A DNA stretch of 19,091 bases from Fusobacterium sp. (GCA_020024855.1 JAHHTB010000017.1:1-19091); one strand, 5' to 3'; numbered from the stretch's first letter, positions 1 through 7,934 are shown. Program-made: numbers and translations. Notes: generated from the letters alone by a model not told the origin.

Positions 1-92
1 ATTTTATACTTTTTTAGAACAAAAATATAAAGCCTTAAAATACAATGAAAAAATAAAAAAGAAGAATGATAAAATTATAAAAATAAAAAAAA

Positions 93-150
93 GTACTTAT
101 TTTTTATGAAATAAATACTAAAAAAAAATATTTTTTTTCATAAATAGTAC
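93..150. repeat. Imperfect AT-rich inverted repeat upstream of the symporter promoter
   Basis: Arms at 93-111 and 136-150 share GTAC at the outer end and TATGAAA/TTTCATA at the inner end; the left arm has about four extra T residues. The arms are separated by A- and T-runs. It lies just upstream of the promoter at 172-200. It could be the terminator of a gene left of the window or a protein-binding site. No coding sequence is visible in 1-171. Confidence 0.3.
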
Positions 151-171
151 AAATATGGCTATAAAATATAT

Positions 172-200
172 TTGACAAGTGAAATTAAATAGAGTATACT
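172..200 (+). promoter_or_regulatory. Sigma70-type promoter of the symporter-tpl unit
   Basis: A perfect -35 TTGACA at 172-177 and a -10 TATACT at 195-200 are separated by 17 bases. Transcription would start near 207, giving an untranslated leader of about 270 bases before the symporter start at 477. No comparable promoter or terminator is seen between the symporter and tpl, so it probably drives both. Confidence 0.7.
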
Positions 201-206
201 CAAAGC

Positions 207-476
207 ACATAATGAGAGATAATTATATAGAAATAGTACTAAAAATATTTATAACGAACAGAACTTTTGGAAAATAAATACATCATCGTTATACACAATG
301 AATTTTATTAATGCAAAATATCATTCTTTAATCACCATAACTTTTACTTTAAAATGAAAATGATGATATTTTTGATATAGAGCATTAAAATAGATAGCAG
401 TAGAATATTGAAAAATATTGTGGCATCATTGAAGTTCAAAATTTGGAGAAAATTTTAAAACAAAGGAGTGTGGGCG
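207..476 (+). promoter_or_regulatory. Long 5' leader with mutually exclusive helices
   Basis: This gene-free leader holds a 10-base-pair helix, AAAATATCAT (315-324) with ATGATATTTT (363-372). It also holds a competing 7-base-pair helix, AATGATG (359-365) with CATCATT (424-430). Both use bases 363-365, so they cannot form together. Inside the second is a small AATATT hairpin with a GAAA loop (404-419). No U-tailed terminator is seen and the ribosome binding site at 464-468 is not obviously paired. A regulatory role is inferred only from the geometry; in AT-rich DNA some pairing arises by chance. Confidence 0.35.
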
Positions 477-1976
477 ATGATTAGTAGTTTGTTAAATCCA
501 CTAAAGGCATTAGTTGGTGCAATAAATGGTTTATTGTGGGGAGATTTAATTGTCTTAAATATTGGTGAAGTACAAATAGGGCTTAGTATATTAGTTGTAC
601 TTTTAATTCCAGCAGGAATATACTTTACAGTTAGAACAAGATTTTTACCATTTAGATTATTTCCTGAGATGCTAAAGGTTGTTTTAGAACCAAAGAAATC
701 AGATGACAAAGAATCAATTTCTGGTTTACAAGCTCTTTTGATAGCAACTGCATCAAGAGTTGGAATGGGTAACCTTGCAGGAGTTGTTGCTGCTATATCT
801 TTTGGAGGAGCAGGGGCAATATTTTGGATGTGGCTTGTGGCTCTTGTTGGTTCTGCTTCAGGATTTATAGAGGCAACTTTGGCTCAACTATATAAAGAAC
901 ATGATCCTTTGTATGGTGGATATAGAGGAGGACCTGCATATTTTATGGAAAGAATGAGATTAATCACTGTTTCAGATGATAAAGATTCTTATCCAGGTGT
1001 ATATGGAGATGTAAAATATATTTCTGCAGATAATAAGAAAAAATATGCAAGAGGAGCAAGATTTAGATTATTAGGTGTGTTATTTGCTTTATCAGGATTA
1101 CTTTGTTGGTGTGGAATAAGCCAAGTTATAGCTAATTCTGTTAGTCAATCTTTTACAAATGCTTTTGGAATACCAGCACTTTATACAACTATAGGATTAG
1201 TTATTTTATCAGGATTAATTGTTTTTATGAAAGGTGGAACAGTTAGAGTATTAGATAAAATGGTTCCAATAATGGGAGTTTTATATATAGGTGTAACAAT
1301 ATTTATAATAGTTAAAAATATAGGATATGTTCCTGAAATGTTTAGAGAAATATTTGGACAAGCTTTAGGATTTAGACAAGCTGTTGCAGGAGGGTTTGGA
1401 GCAGTATTAATGAATGGAGTAAAAAGAGGATTATTCTCTAATGAAGCTGGATCAGGATCAGCACCATGTGCAGCAGCAGCAGCAGATGTGGATCATCCTG
1501 TAAAACAAGGTTTAATCCAAGCTTTAGGAGTATTTATAGATACACTTCTTATTTGTAGTTGTTCAGCATTTATAATGTTACTTGCTCCTAAAGAAGTTAT
1601 AAATGGATTACAAGGAATGGACTTATTACAAGCAGCGATGAAATATCATATAGGTGATATAGGAGTTGTATTTATAGCAGTAATATTATTCTTATTTAGT
1701 TTCTCAACTTTCTTAGGAATAATGTTCTATGCAAGATGTAATGTTGCTTATGTGTTTGGTGATTCAATAAAAGCACAAAAGATTTATCAAGCAGTTTGTT
1801 TATGTATGCTATTTGCAGGTGGTCTAGCTCAATATACATTTGTATGGGAATTAGGAGATTTGGGAGTTGGACTTATGACAGTATTTAACATGATGGCAAT
1901 CATACCTTTATCTAATCAAGCTATTCATGCATTAAAAGATTATGAAATGAATTGGATGAATAAAGAGAAGAAATAG
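477..1976 (+). CDS. AGCS-family sodium:amino acid symporter (alanine/glycine:cation symporter)
   Basis: Inner-membrane carrier of about 499 residues that couples amino acid uptake to sodium entry. The family signature region is clear: GMGNLAGVVAAISFGGAGAI (about residues 97-116) followed by FWMWLVALVG, then a conserved GGPAYFM. Roughly ten or more hydrophobic segments run through to the C-terminus, and the length is normal for the family. I chose ATG 477 rather than the in-frame GTG at 468, because AAGGAG at 463-468 is the ribosome binding site, overlaps that GTG and lies 8 bases before the ATG. The usual substrates of the family are alanine and glycine. Lying just upstream of tyrosine phenol-lyase without an intervening terminator, this copy may instead import tyrosine or export its alanine by-products; that is inference. 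Confidence 0.93.
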   Translation: MISSLLNPLKALVGAINGLLWGDLIVLNIGEVQIGLSILVVLLIPAGIYFTVRTRFLPFRLFPEMLKVVLEPKKSDDKESISGLQALLIATASRVGMGNLAGVVAAISFGGAGAIFWMWLVALVGSASGFIEATLAQLYKEHDPLYGGYRGGPAYFMERMRLITVSDDKDSYPGVYGDVKYISADNKKKYARGARFRLLGVLFALSGLLCWCGISQVIANSVSQSFTNAFGIPALYTTIGLVILSGLIVFMKGGTVRVLDKMVPIMGVLYIGVTIFIIVKNIGYVPEMFREIFGQALGFRQAVAGGFGAVLMNGVKRGLFSNEAGSGSAPCAAAAADVDHPVKQGLIQALGVFIDTLLICSCSAFIMLLAPKEVINGLQGMDLLQAAMKYHIGDIGVVFIAVILFLFSFSTFLGIMFYARCNVAYVFGDSIKAQKIYQAVCLCMLFAGGLAQYTFVWELGDLGVGLMTVFNMMAIIPLSNQAIHALKDYEMNWMNKEKK

Positions 1977-2104
1977 GAGTATGGCACATCGTTTAAATAA
2001 AATAAAGTTTTAATGTTTATTTATTGTTGGATTTATTTTTAATTTAGTTACTACAAAAGCATGAAAATGCACTATATATTTAAAAATTCAAGGAGGATAA
2101 GTAA

Positions 2105-3508
2105 ATGGAAAGAAGAGGATTTGCACCTGAACCTTTTAAAATCAAAATGGTAGAAAACATGGGGAATTTAGACAAAGAAGGAAGAAAAAAAGCTATAAAA
2201 GAAGCTGGATACAATACTTTCTTAGTAAAATCTGAAGATTGTTACATTGACTTATTAACTGACTCTGGAACAAATGCAATGAGTGACAAACAATGGGCAG
2301 GATTAATGATTGGAGACGAAGCTTATGCAGGAAGTAGAAACTTCTATCATCTTCAAGAAGTTGTAAGAGAATATTTTGGATTTAAATATATAGTTCCTAC
2401 TCACCAAGGAAGAGGAGCTGAAAACATTTTATCTTCATTAACAATAAAACCAGGTGACTATGTACCAGGAAATATGTATTTCACAACTACTAGATTCCAT
2501 CAAGAAAGAAATGGAGCAACATTTAGAGATGTTATTATAGATGAAGCTCATGATCCTTCAGCAATACTTCCATTTAAAGGAAACGTTGATCTTAAAAAAT
2601 TCCAAGCTTTAATAGATGAAGTTGGAGGAGAAAAAATACCTTATATTTGTTTAGCAGTTACAGTTAACTTAGCTGGAGGACAACCAGTTTCTATGGCTAA
2701 CATAAAAGCTGTTTCTGAATTAGCTCACAAACATGGAATAAAAGTAATGTTTGATGCTACTAGATGTGTTGAAAATGCTTACTTTATAAAAGAAAGAGAA
2801 GAAGGATATGCAGATAAAACTGTAAAAGAAATAGTTCATGAAATGTTCTCTTATGGTGATGGATGTACAATGTCTGGTAAAAAAGACTGTCTAACTAATA
2901 TTGGTGGATTTTTATGTATGAATGACCATGACTTATATGTAAGAGCAACTGGAATGGTTGTACAATTTGAAGGAATGCCTTCTTATGGTGGATTAGCAGG
3001 AAGAGATATGGAAGCTATGGCAATTGGAATTACTGAATCAGTTCAATTCCCTTATATTAGCTACAGAGTTAACCAAGTTAGATACCTTGGAGAAAAACTA
3101 GATGCTGCAGGTGTTCCAATGGTTAAACCTTATGGAGGACACGCAATATTCGTAGATGCAAGAGCATTCCTAGATCACTTAACTCAAGATGAATTCCCAG
3201 CTCAAGCACTTGCTGCAGCTTTATATGAATTTTCTGGTGTAAGAACAATGGAAAGAGGAATAATCTCTGCAGGAAGAGACGTTGTAACTGGTAAAAACCA
3301 CTATCCAAAACTAGAAACTATCAGATTAACAATTCCTAGAAGAGTTTATACTTATGCTCATATGGATTTCGTAGCAGACGCTGTTATTGAACTTTATAAG
3401 AGAAGAAAAGACATCAGTGGATTAAAATGGGTTTACGAACCAAAAGTTCTTAGATTCTTCACTGGAACATTTGAAACAATTAATCCTGAATTAATCAAAG
3501 GATTCTAA
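2105..3508 (+). CDS. tpl: Tyrosine phenol-lyase (beta-tyrosinase)
   Basis: PLP enzyme of 467 residues that splits L-tyrosine into phenol, pyruvate and ammonia. The sequence matches Citrobacter tyrosine phenol-lyase almost collinearly with a +3 offset. Y74, R103, F126, D217, R220 and the PLP lysine K260 (in SGKK) are in place. T127 and R384 (in TMERG) correspond to Thr124 and Arg381, the residues that distinguish this enzyme from tryptophanase, which has Asp and Val there. The motifs AMSDKQWAG and MPSYGGLAGRDMEAMA are also typical. The start has a strong AAGGAGGATAAGTAA context. Codons ending in C (AAC, TTC, GAC) are more frequent than in neighbouring genes, consistent with high expression. 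The pyruvate feeds fermentation. It sits 128 bases behind the AGCS symporter and is followed by a strong terminator. Confidence 0.95.
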   Translation: MERRGFAPEPFKIKMVENMGNLDKEGRKKAIKEAGYNTFLVKSEDCYIDLLTDSGTNAMSDKQWAGLMIGDEAYAGSRNFYHLQEVVREYFGFKYIVPTHQGRGAENILSSLTIKPGDYVPGNMYFTTTRFHQERNGATFRDVIIDEAHDPSAILPFKGNVDLKKFQALIDEVGGEKIPYICLAVTVNLAGGQPVSMANIKAVSELAHKHGIKVMFDATRCVENAYFIKEREEGYADKTVKEIVHEMFSYGDGCTMSGKKDCLTNIGGFLCMNDHDLYVRATGMVVQFEGMPSYGGLAGRDMEAMAIGITESVQFPYISYRVNQVRYLGEKLDAAGVPMVKPYGGHAIFVDARAFLDHLTQDEFPAQALAAALYEFSGVRTMERGIISAGRDVVTGKNHYPKLETIRLTIPRRVYTYAHMDFVADAVIELYKRRKDISGLKWVYEPKVLRFFTGTFETINPELIKGF

Positions 3509-3541
3509 TAATTTAAAAGACAATTAAATAGATAATTTTGG

Positions 3542-3571
3542 TACGGTCTCTTTAGAGACCGTATCTTTTTT
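3542..3571 (+). terminator. Intrinsic terminator of tpl
   Basis: A perfect 9-base-pair stem, TACGGTCTC (3542-3550) with GAGACCGTA (3555-3563), has a TTTA loop and is followed by a six-T run (3566-3571). It ends 63 bases after the tpl stop codon and closes the symporter-tpl unit. Confidence 0.92.
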
Positions 3572-3590
3572 ATAAATTATAGACTAAAAG

Positions 3591-3639
3591 AAAAGAGATG
3601 AATAGAAAAATGTCAAAGTTTTTCCCATTCATCCCTTTT
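3591..3639 (-). terminator. Long imperfect hairpin downstream of HU gene, probable terminator
   Basis: Three paired blocks can form: AAAAG/CTTTT (3591-3595, 3635-3639), GATGAAT/ATTCATC (3597-3603, 3627-3633) and GAAAAA/TTTTTC (3605-3610, 3619-3624). Together they give about 18 pairs with small mismatches and an 8-base loop. On the minus strand the stem ends in CTTTT followed by further T-rich sequence, 40 bases past the HU stop. That suits a terminator, though the U-run is short and the structure could also work on the plus strand. Confidence 0.5.
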
Positions 3640-3678
3640 ACTTGTAGGCTTTTATTCCGTTTTTAATCTTTTAATATA

Positions 3679-3978
3679 TTATTTTTTCCCTTTCTTTGTA
3701 GGTTTATTGATTCTGTCTTCTAAATCTTTACCAACTTTAAATTTAATATATTTTTTAGGAGTAATTTTTATAGCCTCTCCAGTTCTAGGGTTTCTTCCTT
3801 CTTTTCTTTTAGTTTCTCTTCTTTCAAAAGTTCCAAGTCCTCTAAAAATTAGAAGGTCATCTTGTGTTAGAGCTTCTTTCATAGTTTCAATGAAAAGCTC
3901 AACTTGTCTTTTAGCCTCTTCTTTACTTCTTAAGTTAGCTTTAACCATAAATAATTCTGCAAATTCTCTTTTTTTCAT
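3679..3978 (-). CDS. hup: HU/IHF-family DNA-binding protein
   Basis: Small basic nucleoid protein of 99 residues that bends and wraps DNA as a dimer. The HU signature is plain in the second half: LGTFERRETKRKEGRNPRTG, then AIKITPKKYIKFKVGKDL. This is the beta-arm with its Asn-Pro tip that intercalates DNA. The N-terminus is helical (MKKREFAELF, then EEAKRQVELFIETMKEAL). It ends in a short lysine-rich tail (KPTKKGKK), giving a length slightly above the usual 90. GGAG precedes the ATG. The antisense reading on the plus strand is a shadow. The gene is monocistronic, with a hairpin 40 bases downstream. HU and IHF subtypes cannot be separated here. Confidence 0.9.
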   Translation of the reverse strand: MKKREFAELFMVKANLRSKEEAKRQVELFIETMKEALTQDDLLIFRGLGTFERRETKRKEGRNPRTGEAIKITPKKYIKFKVGKDLEDRINKPTKKGKK

Positions 3979-4006
3979 AAAATCTTCATTCTCCTTTTTG
4001 TAATAT

Positions 4007-4030
4007 ATAACAATAATAGAATATTGTTAT
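4007..4030. repeat. 9-bp inverted repeat in the HU upstream region
   Basis: ATAACAATA (4007-4015) and TATTGTTAT (4022-4030) form a perfect inverted repeat with a 6-base spacer. It begins 29 bases upstream of the HU start codon, near where the 5' end of the transcript or its promoter should be. It could be an operator, possibly for self-control, or an RNA hairpin. I could not place a confident minus-strand promoter around it. Confidence 0.4.
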
Positions 4031-4355
4031 TAATATAGATATATCTCCCTCACACAATTCCGTAAAAATATAATCTTTTTGCCCATACAAAATTTCATAG
4101 AAAAATAGTTTTTTGCCTAACCCATATGAAGTTTTAAATAAAAAACAAACCCACATCTTTATTTATACCATATTTTTCTATAAAATTGCTAGTATTAGAA
4201 AAATTTTTTTACTATTTTTTTAGTTGCTTTCATACGATATCTTTATAAAATATATAGTTATAGATAAAAATAAAAAAGTAGAAGTAATTAAAATTTTTTG
4301 CAGGTAAATAAAAAATATAAAAAAATTAATTAAAAAAGAAAATAATAAATAATGA
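4031..4355. other. AT-rich intergenic stretch with no gene recognised
   Basis: This gap lies between the HU gene (transcribed leftward) and the ruvC stop. It presumably holds the HU promoter and the ruvC transcript end. I see no convincing open reading frame, tRNA or U-tailed hairpin. Two similar blocks, TTTTTGCC followed by CATA (about 4076-4087 and 4112-4127), are the only internal repeat noticed, and they are weak. Confidence 0.4.
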
Positions 4356-4928
4356 CTATTTTTTTAGAAATAATTCTTTAAATTCAGCAGCTGATAATTT
4401 TGTTTTTGTTAAATTTTCAGCAGCGATACTTACAGAAGAGCCTAAATTATATTGTAAATTAGTAAGAGAATTAACATGAGTAATAGCAATAGCAATAGCA
4501 TCAGCAGCATCATCTGGTTTTGGAATTTCTTGCATTTTAAGAATAGTTTTTACCATAAGCTGAACTTGTTTTTTATCAGCTTTTCCATATCCAGTAATTC
4601 CAATTTTAACTTGTAAAGGTGTATAACCTTGAATTGAAAGTCCATTTTTTTTACCAGCAAGAAGAATAACTCCTCTAGCTTCTCCAACAGAAATAACAGT
4701 TTTATTATTTTTAAAATAAAAAAGTTCTTCTATAGCCATATGATCTGGAGAATATTTTTTAATAATATCTTCTATACCATTAAAAATTTGAAGTAATCTA
4801 TCTTCCATAGAAAGTTCTTTTGCTGTATAAATACAACCATAATCAATAAGATTAATTTTTTTATCAATGTATTCTATTATAGAAAATCCTACAATAGCAG
4901 TTCCTGGGTCTATACCTAAAATTCTCAT
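4356..4928 (-). CDS. ruvC: Holliday junction endonuclease RuvC
   Basis: Resolvase of 190 residues that cuts Holliday junctions with RuvA and RuvB in recombinational repair. The four acidic catalytic positions of the RNase H-like fold are visible: D7 in GIDPGT, E67/E68 in AIEELFYF, and D140 and D143 in PDDAADAIA. The reading frame is open further upstream, but the start chosen is ATG 4928: AGGAG lies 7 bases before it, and MRILGIDPGT is where the family begins. The last 25 residues extend a little past the usual core. It is divergent from uvrA and has its own promoter; ruvA lies 3 kb away on the other strand and ruvB is not in the window. Confidence 0.96.
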   Translation of the reverse strand: MRILGIDPGTAIVGFSIIEYIDKKINLIDYGCIYTAKELSMEDRLLQIFNGIEDIIKKYSPDHMAIEELFYFKNNKTVISVGEARGVILLAGKKNGLSIQGYTPLQVKIGITGYGKADKKQVQLMVKTILKMQEIPKPDDAADAIAIAITHVNSLTNLQYNLGSSVSIAAENLTKTKLSAAEFKELFLKK

Positions 4929-4967
4929 AAATTTTCTCCTGTGGTAAATTATTATAATTATTTTATT

Positions 4968-4996
4968 ATTATAATCCAATAAAAAATAAAAATCAA
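4968..4996 (-). promoter_or_regulatory. Promoter of ruvC
   Basis: Read on the minus strand, TTGATT (4996-4991) and TATAAT (4973-4968) are 17 bases apart. The start of transcription would be near 4961, about 33 bases before the ruvC start codon. The -10 is consensus and the -35 matches four of six positions. Confidence 0.6.
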
Positions 4997-5012
4997 TAAT
5001 CTGTAATAAAGG

Positions 5013-5043
5013 TATCTATTTTTATAGATAAAAAGATTATAAT
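5013..5043 (+). promoter_or_regulatory. Palindrome and -10 box upstream of uvrA
   Basis: A perfect inverted repeat TATCTAT-TTTT-ATAGATA occupies 5013-5030, and a consensus -10 TATAAT follows at 5038-5043. No good -35 exists at the expected distance; the palindrome sits in its place. This suits an activator- or repressor-controlled promoter for the uvrA operon, 50 bases before the start codon. It does not resemble the LexA boxes of Escherichia coli or Bacillus. Confidence 0.4.
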
Positions 5044-5093
5044 ATGATACAATTTTAGTAGATGAAAAAGCATAGAAGAGGTGATGATAATAA

Positions 5094-7922
5094 ATGCTTG
5101 ATAAGATAACTATAAAAGGTGCAAGAGAACATAACTTAAAAAATATAGACATAGAAATTCCTAAAAATAAGTTTGTGGTAGTAACAGGGGTAAGTGGAAG
5201 TGGGAAATCTTCTCTTGCTTTTGACACAATTTATTCTGAAGGGCAAAGAAGATATGTGGAAAGTCTCTCTGCATATGCAAGACAATTTATAGGACAAATG
5301 AAAAAACCAGAAGTGGATTCAATAGAAGGACTTTCTCCAGCAATTTCTATTGAACAGAAAACAACAAATAAAAATCCACGTTCAACAGTTGGAACAGTAA
5401 CAGAAATTTATGATTATATGAGACTTTTATTTGCTCATATAGGAACTGCTCATTGTCCTATTTGTGGAACTGTTGTAGATAAGAAAAGTATAGAAGAAAT
5501 AGTAGAAAATATAATAGAAAAATTTGAAGATAAAGAAAAAATGATAGTACTAGCTCCAGTTGTAAGAGAAAAAAAAGGAACTCATAAAAATCTTTTTCTT
5601 AATCTTGTGAAAAAAGGTTTTGTAAGAGCAAGAGTAAATGGAGAGATACTTTATTTAGAAGATGAAATAGAACTTGATAAAAATAAAAAACACAATATTG
5701 AAGTTGTAATTGATAGATTGATTTTGAAAAAGAATGATAGTGAATTTGTATCAAGATTAACTCAATCTATTGAAGCTGGAATGGAAGTATCTGAAGGGAA
5801 AATAATTATAAATATAGATGGAACAGATTATAATTATAGTGAAAATTATGCTTGTCCTAATCATGAAGATATAAGTATACCAGAATTAACACCTAGACTT
5901 TTTTCATTTAATGCTCCATATGGGGCTTGCCCTGAATGTAAAGGGATAGGACAAAAATTAGAAGTAGATGAAAATAAATTAATAGTAGATAAAACACTTT
6001 CCATAGAAGATGGTGGAATTTATGTGCCAGGTGCTTCATCAAGAAAAGGTTGGACTTGGGATATGTTTCTTGCTATGTGTAAGGAGTTTGATATAGATTA
6101 TACAATTCCTATTGAAGATATTCCAAAGGAACAGATTGATATAATTCTTCATGGAACTGATAAAAAGTTTAGGTTTGATTTTGAATCAAAAGATTTTTCT
6201 TTTCATGGAATGAGAGAGTTTAAGGGAATAGTGAAAAATATGGAAAGAAGATACTATGAAACTTTTTCAGAATCAGCAAAAGAAGAAATAGAAAATAGAT
6301 TTATGATAGAAAAAGAATGTAAGATTTGTCATGGAAAAAGACTGAAAGATGAAGTTCTTGCAGTTACAATAAATGAGAAAAATATAATAGATTTATGTCT
6401 TATGAGCATAAAAGAATCTTTAGAATTTTTTAATAATTTAGTTCTTACACCTAAACAGGAAAAAATAGCAAAAGAAATTTTAAAAGAGATAAGAGAAAGA
6501 CTTAATTTTATGATAAATGTTGGGCTTGACTATTTATCACTTTTTCGTCCAACAAAAACACTTTCAGGGGGAGAATCACAAAGAATAAGACTTGCTACTC
6601 AAATAGGTTCGGGGCTTACAGGAGTCCTTTATGTTCTTGATGAACCAAGTATAGGACTTCATCAAAGAGATAATGATAAATTACTTTCAACTTTAAACAG
6701 ACTTAGAGATTTGGGAAATACTTTGATTGTAGTAGAGCATGATGAGGATACTATGAATCAAGCTGACTATATTTTTGATCTTGGACCAGGGGCTGGAGAG
6801 TTTGGTGGAAATTTAGTAGCTTATGGGACACCAGAGGAGATAAAAAAGAATAAAAATTCTATTACTGGAAGATATTTAAATGGAAAAATAAAAATTGATA
6901 TACCAAAAGAGAGAAGAACAAGTGAAAAATTTATTGAACTTATAGGTGCTAAAGGAAATAATCTTAAAAATATAGATGTTAAAATACCATTAGGTGTTCT
7001 TACAGTTGTAACAGGGGTAAGTGGAAGTGGAAAATCAACTTTAATAAATCAAACTTTATTCCCAATTTTATTTAATGAACTTAATAAGGGAAAACTTTAT
7101 CCATTAGAATACAAATCTATAAAGGGACTTGAAAATATAGAAAAAGTTATTGATATAGATCAAACTCCTATTGGAAGAACTCCACGTTCAAATCCAGCAA
7201 CTTATACAAAAATATTTGATGATATTAGGGATATTTTTGCTCAAACTAAAGATGCTAAACTGAAAGGATTTTCAAAGGGAAGATTTTCTTTTAATGTGAA
7301 AGGTGGAAGATGTGAAGCTTGTCAAGGAGCTGGAATTGTAAAAATAGAAATGAATTTTCTTCCAGATGTATATGTTGAATGTGATGTGTGTAGAGGGAAA
7401 AGGTATAATAAAGAAACTCTTGAAGTTTTTTATAAAGGAAAAACAATATCTGATGTTTTAAATATGAGTATTGATCAAGCATACGAATTTTTCTCTGCAG
7501 TACCATCTCTTGAGAAAAAAATAAAAGTATTAAAAGATGTTGGACTTGGTTATATAAAGTTAGGACAACCAGCAACAACACTTTCAGGGGGAGAAGCTCA
7601 AAGAATAAAATTAGCATCAGAACTTTCTAAATCATCAAAGGGAAAAACTGTATATATTTTAGATGAACCTACAACAGGACTTCACTTTGAAGATGTAAAA
7701 AAATTAATGGAAGTACTGCAAAAATTAGTTGATAAAGGAAATAGTGTAGTTATAATAGAACATAATTTAGATGTTATAAAAACTGCTGACTATATTATAG
7801 ATATTGGTCCAGAAGGTGGAGATAGAGGGGGAACAGTAGTTGCCTCAGGAACTCCTGAAGAAATTTCTAAAGTGAGAAAAAGTTATACAGGAAAATATCT
7901 TAAAAAATATTTGAAAAAATAG
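5094..7922 (+). CDS. uvrA: Excinuclease ABC subunit UvrA
   Basis: DNA damage sensor of nucleotide excision repair, 942 residues, the normal size. It carries two ABC ATPase modules. The first has Walker A GVSGSGKSS (about residue 32), signature LSGGESQRIRLA (about 490) and Walker B VLYVLDEPSIGLH (about 515). The second has GVSGSGKST (about 641), LSGGEAQRIKLA (about 830) and VYILDEPTTGLH (about 855). Zinc-binding cysteine pairs occur in CPNH/CPECKG (about 253-285), CKICHGKR (about 411) and CEACQGAG/CDVCRGKR (about 740-766). AGAGGTGA precedes the ATG. It is divergent from ruvC, and ruvA follows after 12 bases, so uvrA and ruvA form an operon. UvrB and UvrC are not here. Confidence 0.98.
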   Translation: MLDKITIKGAREHNLKNIDIEIPKNKFVVVTGVSGSGKSSLAFDTIYSEGQRRYVESLSAYARQFIGQMKKPEVDSIEGLSPAISIEQKTTNKNPRSTVGTVTEIYDYMRLLFAHIGTAHCPICGTVVDKKSIEEIVENIIEKFEDKEKMIVLAPVVREKKGTHKNLFLNLVKKGFVRARVNGEILYLEDEIELDKNKKHNIEVVIDRLILKKNDSEFVSRLTQSIEAGMEVSEGKIIINIDGTDYNYSENYACPNHEDISIPELTPRLFSFNAPYGACPECKGIGQKLEVDENKLIVDKTLSIEDGGIYVPGASSRKGWTWDMFLAMCKEFDIDYTIPIEDIPKEQIDIILHGTDKKFRFDFESKDFSFHGMREFKGIVKNMERRYYETFSESAKEEIENRFMIEKECKICHGKRLKDEVLAVTINEKNIIDLCLMSIKESLEFFNNLVLTPKQEKIAKEILKEIRERLNFMINVGLDYLSLFRPTKTLSGGESQRIRLATQIGSGLTGVLYVLDEPSIGLHQRDNDKLLSTLNRLRDLGNTLIVVEHDEDTMNQADYIFDLGPGAGEFGGNLVAYGTPEEIKKNKNSITGRYLNGKIKIDIPKERRTSEKFIELIGAKGNNLKNIDVKIPLGVLTVVTGVSGSGKSTLINQTLFPILFNELNKGKLYPLEYKSIKGLENIEKVIDIDQTPIGRTPRSNPATYTKIFDDIRDIFAQTKDAKLKGFSKGRFSFNVKGGRCEACQGAGIVKIEMNFLPDVYVECDVCRGKRYNKETLEVFYKGKTISDVLNMSIDQAYEFFSAVPSLEKKIKVLKDVGLGYIKLGQPATTLSGGEAQRIKLASELSKSSKGKTVYILDEPTTGLHFEDVKKLMEVLQKLVDKGNSVVIIEHNLDVIKTADYIIDIGPEGGDRGGTVVASGTPEEISKVRKSYTGKYLKKYLKK

Positions 7923-7934
7923 AAGGAGAGATTA

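Noticed and set aside
212..277. Possible 21-codon leader peptide (start MRDNYIEI) before the symporter
   Set aside because: No ribosome binding site, a start only about 5 bases after the predicted transcription start, and no tryptophan or tyrosine run of the tna leader type.
298..357. Possible 19-codon leader peptide (start MNFINAKY)
   Set aside because: No Shine-Dalgarno sequence before the ATG and no regulatory codon bias; short frames of this size are expected by chance.
2105..3508. Tryptophanase (tnaA) as the identity of the lyase
   Set aside because: The positions that separate the two enzymes read Thr (T127) and Arg (R384), as in tyrosine phenol-lyase, and the overall sequence follows the Citrobacter enzyme.
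3707..4003. 98-residue plus-strand frame opposite the HU gene
   Set aside because: It is the antisense shadow of a well-recognised HU coding sequence and has no ribosome binding site.
5013..5030. LexA (SOS) box upstream of uvrA
   Set aside because: Neither the CTG-N10-CAG form nor the GAAC-N4-GTTC form is present.
4958..5227. 89-residue minus-strand frame across the ruvC-uvrA gap
   Set aside because: It overlaps the uvrA start on the opposite strand and the promoter region, and has low-complexity Ile/Tyr-rich sequence and no family resemblance.
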